DNA of 16,823 bases from Pseudomonadota bacterium. GTDB taxonomy: Bacteria; Pseudomonadota; Gammaproteobacteria; Steroidobacterales; Steroidobacteraceae. Below, piece by piece: positions 14,157-16,823 of the stretch. The translations under genes were made by a program, and so were the position numbers. The stretch lies in the NCBI GenBank assembly GCA_021817875.1, contig JAKAFQ010000026.1, positions 1 to 16,823 of the forward strand. Direction: 5' to 3'. The notes below the pieces were generated by a model that was given only the letters and a program-made list of their open reading frames with translations, did not search any database and was not told the DNA's origin. The first letter of the stretch is position 1. Every line of letters starts with the position of its first letter.

Positions 14157-14942
14157 TCAACTGCAGACCGGCTTCGCTCCGAAGCGCTCGGACAGCCGCG
14201 TCGCGCTGCGCATGACCGCCGCGGAAATGTGGCTGAAGTCGGCCTCGAAGGGCTTGCTGTAACCGAGCGCCACGAGCGCGAGCGCCATGGAACCGGTGTG
14301 ATCGCGCACCGGCGCGCCCATGCCGCCGATGCCGGGAATGAAGTCGATGGTGTGCGAGAAGCCCTGACGGCGGGTCTGCTCGATGAACGCCTCGACGGCC
14401 GCCTGGGTGGTGGGTTCGAGGCCCCTGCGCTGGTTGTCGGCCAGTTCCTTCCTGACTGCCGATTGAGTCGTCTCCCGCGGCAGAAAGGCGAGATACGCTC
14501 CCCCGGTGGCCGATCGGGTCAGCGGCATGACCGAGCCGACCCGAAGACTCGCCGCCACCGGAGTGTCGGCGCCCAGCCAGCGCACGATGGTCGGTCCCTG
14601 GTTGGCCCACACGGCGAGCGCCACGGTCTGGCCAATCTCCCGCGACAGCTCCGGCAGCATCGCGGCGGCCAGCGTAACCGGATCGAGGCGCGCCAGCGCG
14701 CTCAATCCGAGCTGTAGCGCGAAAGGCCCCAGGTCATACAGGCCGGTTTCCGGCTGCTGTTCGACCAGCCCGAGTCTCGCGAAACTCACCAGATACCGGT
14801 GGGCCTTGGCGGCGGGCATGTCGGCCTGCCTGGCCAGGTCCCGCAGCATCTGCGGCCGTCTGCCCTGAGCCAACGCCGAGAGCAGCGTGCCGCCCACCTC
14901 GATCGACTGGATGCCCTGCTGTGGCCTGCGCTTGCGAACCAT
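14157..14942 (-). CDS. IclR-family transcriptional regulator
   Basis: Regulator of 261 residues. Residues about 10-70 are the IclR winged helix-turn-helix: GIQSIEVGGTLLSALAQ, LRDLARQADMPAAKAHRYL and FARLGLVEQQPETGLYDLG. The rest is the GAF-like effector domain with LPELSREIGQTVALAVWANQ, PLTRSATGGAYLAFLP and, near the end, GMGAPVRDHTGSMALALVALG. IclR proteins of this type often control aromatic degradation operons (PcaR and PobR are family members). I chose ATG 14942 because it gives the usual short N-terminal arm; no good ribosome site is visible, and TTG 14972 is an in-frame alternative. It is divergent from the HpaB-type monooxygenase gene, which is its most likely target, across a 115-base region with overlapping promoters. 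Confidence 0.88.
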   Translation of the reverse strand: MVRKRRPQQGIQSIEVGGTLLSALAQGRRPQMLRDLARQADMPAAKAHRYLVSFARLGLVEQQPETGLYDLGPFALQLGLSALARLDPVTLAAAMLPELSREIGQTVALAVWANQGPTIVRWLGADTPVAASLRVGSVMPLTRSATGGAYLAFLPRETTQSAVRKELADNQRRGLEPTTQAAVEAFIEQTRRQGFSHTIDFIPGIGGMGAPVRDHTGSMALALVALGYSKPFEADFSHISAAVMRSATRLSERFGAKPVCS

Positions 14943-14958
14943 GGCGAGAAAGTAAGAC

Positions 14959-15015
14959 TTGACGAATATCAATGCAAGATATTACGATACAGTTAACGAG
15001 TTAATCAATTCGTAA
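14959..15015. promoter_or_regulatory. Overlapping divergent promoters and operator between IclR and HpaB-type genes
   Basis: Rightward: TTGACG (14959-14964, 5 of 6) and TACGAT (14983-14988, 4 of 6) with an 18-base spacer. Leftward: TTGATT (15008-15003) and TAATAT (14984-14979) with an 18-base spacer. The inverted repeat TTACGA (14982-14987) and TCGTAA (15010-15015) brackets the overlap, with direct repeats of GTTAA at 14992-14996 and 14999-15003 between the arms. The interval is strikingly AT-rich compared with its surroundings. Binding of the IclR protein here would control both genes together. Confidence 0.55.
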
Positions 15016-15057
15016 GTGCCGCACGCGGCGACCACATCCATCCGGAGACAGACGCAC

Positions 15058-16554
15058 ATGATCGACACACGGGGCCAAGGGGCCAGAAAAGGGCATCAGG
15101 TGCTCGAGCGGCTGCGCGAGCGGCCGCCCACCATTTGGTATCGGGGCGAACAGGTGAAGGACGTCACGACGCACCCTGAGCTCAAGGGCGGGGTGCACAC
15201 GTTGGCCCGGCTTTACGATCTGCAATGGGAGCAGCCGGACATCACCCTGTACGACTCGCCGACCAGCGGCCAGAAGGTGGCCCGCTCCTTCATGATGCCC
15301 AGGACCCGTGCAGAGCTCGAGAGCGTCAGCCGGGCGATGAGGGTCTGGGAGGATCACACCTTCGGGATGATGGGTCGGGTGCCGGACTACCTCAACCGCG
15401 CCATGACCGGCTACGCCGCCGGCGCGCCCTTCCTGGCCGAGGCCGGCGCGCGCTTCGGCGAGAATGCCGTGCGCTGTTACGAGTACCTGCGCGAGAACGA
15501 TCTGTGCCTGACGCACACGCTGATCCACCCGCAGACCAACCGCGCGCTGAGCATGGCGAAACAGTCGGACCCCTTCCTGGCCGCGCGCATCAAGGAAGAA
15601 ACCGACGCCGGTCTGGTCATCCGCGGATGCCGCATGCTGGCCACGCTGCCGATCTCCGACGAGATCATGGTGTTTCCCTCCACCCTGCTCAGAAGTCCCG
15701 AGGACGACGCGCCGTACGCCTTCGGATTCTGCATCCCCAATGACACACCCGGGCTGCGGTTCATCTGCCGCGAAAGCGTCGATTACGGCCGATCGCATTT
15801 CGATCACCCGCTCGGCTCGCGCTTCGATGAGATGGATGCCGTGGTGGTCTTCGACGATGTATTCGTCCCTTGGGAACGGATGCTGCTGTACCGGGATGTC
15901 AAGCGCTGCAACGAGGCATACGCGCGCACCGGAGCCGTGGTCCATATGACGCACCAGGTGGTGGTCAAGAACATCGCCAAGAGCGAGTTCCTGCTCGGGC
16001 TGGCCTCGCTCCTGGTCAACACCATCGGTGCCGAGGTCTTCCAGCATATTCATGAGAAACTCGCCGAGCTGTGGGTGACCGCCGAGACGATGAAGGCCTT
16101 CCTGCGCGCCGCCGAGGCGGACGCGGAACTCGATGAGTGGGGTGTGATGCGCCCGGCGTGGAATCCGCTCGATGCGGCTCGAAATCTCTTCCCGCGCCTG
16201 TACCCGCGCATGGTGGAGATCATTCAGCAGATCGGCGCCAGCGGCCTCGTGGCCATGCCCACCGAGGCCGATCTCAAGGGGCCGCTCGCCGGTGAGATCA
16301 GCAAGTACTACCAGGCGGCGCGAGCGGAAGCGTTCGACCGCATCCCGCTTTTCCGGCTGGCGTGGGACGCGGCGCTCTCGGCGTTCGCCTCCCGCCAGGT
16401 GCTCTACGAGCGTTTCTTCTTCGGCGACCCGGTACGCATGGCCGGCGCGCTGGTCACCGGGCACAACGCGCAGATCAAGGAGTACGCGGACAAGGTGATG
16501 AGCTTCGTGAAGCACAACCGCGACGAGGCCTTCGGGGCCGCCGGCGGCGCCTGA
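15058..16554 (+). CDS. HpaB-type flavin-dependent aromatic monooxygenase, oxygenase component
   Basis: FADH2-using oxygenase of 498 residues, related to 4-hydroxyphenylacetate 3-monooxygenase and chlorophenol monooxygenases (acyl-CoA dehydrogenase-like fold). It hydroxylates a phenol next to its OH group. The N-terminal domain has WYRGEQVKDVTTHPEL, typical of the family. From memory of Thermus HpaB, Arg100, Tyr104 and His142 hold the phenolic substrate and peroxyflavin; the matching residues here are Arg107 and Tyr111 in MGRVPDY and His153 in THTLIHPQTNR. The iron-sulfur cysteines of the related 4-hydroxybutyryl-CoA dehydratase are not seen. Start ATG 15058 has GGAG at 15044-15047; GTG 15016 lies within the promoter region and is rejected. 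The flavin reductase gene follows after 5 bases. The substrate could be 4-hydroxyphenylacetate or another phenol. Confidence 0.92.
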   Translation: MIDTRGQGARKGHQVLERLRERPPTIWYRGEQVKDVTTHPELKGGVHTLARLYDLQWEQPDITLYDSPTSGQKVARSFMMPRTRAELESVSRAMRVWEDHTFGMMGRVPDYLNRAMTGYAAGAPFLAEAGARFGENAVRCYEYLRENDLCLTHTLIHPQTNRALSMAKQSDPFLAARIKEETDAGLVIRGCRMLATLPISDEIMVFPSTLLRSPEDDAPYAFGFCIPNDTPGLRFICRESVDYGRSHFDHPLGSRFDEMDAVVVFDDVFVPWERMLLYRDVKRCNEAYARTGAVVHMTHQVVVKNIAKSEFLLGLASLLVNTIGAEVFQHIHEKLAELWVTAETMKAFLRAAEADAELDEWGVMRPAWNPLDAARNLFPRLYPRMVEIIQQIGASGLVAMPTEADLKGPLAGEISKYYQAARAEAFDRIPLFRLAWDAALSAFASRQVLYERFFFGDPVRMAGALVTGHNAQIKEYADKVMSFVKHNRDEAFGAAGGA

Positions 16555-16559
16555 CGCGC

Positions 16560-16823
16560 ATGGACGCCTCCCCGCCCGACCCGCGTCGGTTCCGCGACAT
16601 CATGGGCCTGCTCACCACCGGCGTTGCCGTCATCGTTGGCCGGACGGGCGAGGAGGTGCACGCGATGACGGTGAATGCGGTCAGCTCGTTGTCACTCGAC
16701 CCGATGCTGGCGCTGTTCTGCCCCGGCAAGCGCACCAAGCTGGCGCAACGGCTGGATGTGATGACGGATTTCACCATCAACTTCCTGCGTCACGATCAGC
16801 AGGCGCTCTCCACCTATTTCGCG
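16560..16823 (+). CDS. HpaC-like flavin reductase (3' end missing)
   Basis: Supplies reduced flavin to the monooxygenase encoded just upstream. ATG 16560 begins 5 bases after the monooxygenase stop codon, and 88 codons are present before the window ends; the family is usually about 160-190 residues. Visible family features are RFRDIMGLLTTGVAVIVGR, the flavin-binding segment HAMTVNAVSSLSLDPMLALF followed by CPGKRTK, and FTINFLRHDQQALSTYF. The tight spacing shows a two-component HpaB/HpaC-type operon with translational coupling. No strong ribosome site is visible, which fits coupling to the upstream gene. Confidence 0.9.
   Translation, partial: MDASPPDPRRFRDIMGLLTTGVAVIVGRTGEEVHAMTVNAVSSLSLDPMLALFCPGKRTKLAQRLDVMTDFTINFLRHDQQALSTYFA

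Noticed and set aside
15001..16515. 504-codon open frame on the minus strand
   Set aside because: It is antisense to the HpaB-type monooxygenase, which has clear family motifs; the frame reflects GC codon bias.
15058..16554. 4-hydroxybutyryl-CoA dehydratase as an alternative for the HpaB-type protein
   Set aside because: The iron-sulfur cysteine pattern is missing, the Arg/Tyr/His phenol-binding residues are present, and a flavin reductase gene follows directly.

Overview
The window is GC-rich, densely coded chromosomal DNA. Its gene families (class III aminotransferase, LigW-type amidohydrolase, HpaB/HpaC, FAH, IclR/AraC/TetR regulators, a lipoprotein) suggest a high-GC Gram-negative proteobacterium. 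The species cannot be told from the sequence. There are 14 protein-coding genes, partial at both window ends, and no rRNA, tRNA, CRISPR array, transposase or integrase that I could recognise. The content reads as an aromatic-compound catabolic island with at least three local regulators.

Layout. Positions 1-2348 (+): the 3' part of a class III aminotransferase, a strong GC hairpin, then a LigW/gamma-resorcylate-type metal-dependent decarboxylase. 2389-4315: a divergent pair of regulators (AraC/FeaR-like on -, TetR on +) around a promoter with a perfect palindromic operator. 4325-6752 (-): aldehyde dehydrogenase followed by a MoaF-family protein. 7215-10342 (-): a lipoprotein resembling the beta-propeller subunit of quinohemoprotein amine dehydrogenase, then a CocE/NonD-family alpha/beta hydrolase. 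10611-11198 (+): a carboxymuconolactone decarboxylase/AhpD-like protein. 11401-12186 (-): a second MoaF-family protein. 12528-14108 (+): a two-gene operon of a single-domain VOC (extradiol dioxygenase/glyoxalase fold) protein and an FAH-family hydrolase. 14157-14942 (-): an IclR regulator, divergent from 15058-16823 (+), an HpaB-type flavin-dependent aromatic monooxygenase and the start of its HpaC-like flavin reductase.

How the parts may fit (inference). Aminotransferase and aldehyde dehydrogenase would turn an amine into an acid. HpaB plus HpaC would hydroxylate a phenol to a catechol-type compound. The LigW-like enzyme would remove a ring carboxylate. The VOC protein could open the ring and the FAH protein could hydrolyse the C-C bond of the product. 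MoaF was first named for the monoamine regulon of Klebsiella, FeaR-type AraC proteins control aromatic-amine use, and the propeller lipoprotein resembles an amine dehydrogenase subunit. These three independent hints point to aromatic amines or related phenolics as substrates, but none proves it. The most unusual items are the orphan amine-dehydrogenase-like lipoprotein, the CocE-family protein that appears to lack its catalytic Asp and His, the two MoaF paralogues, and several well-formed palindromic operators in the divergent promoters.
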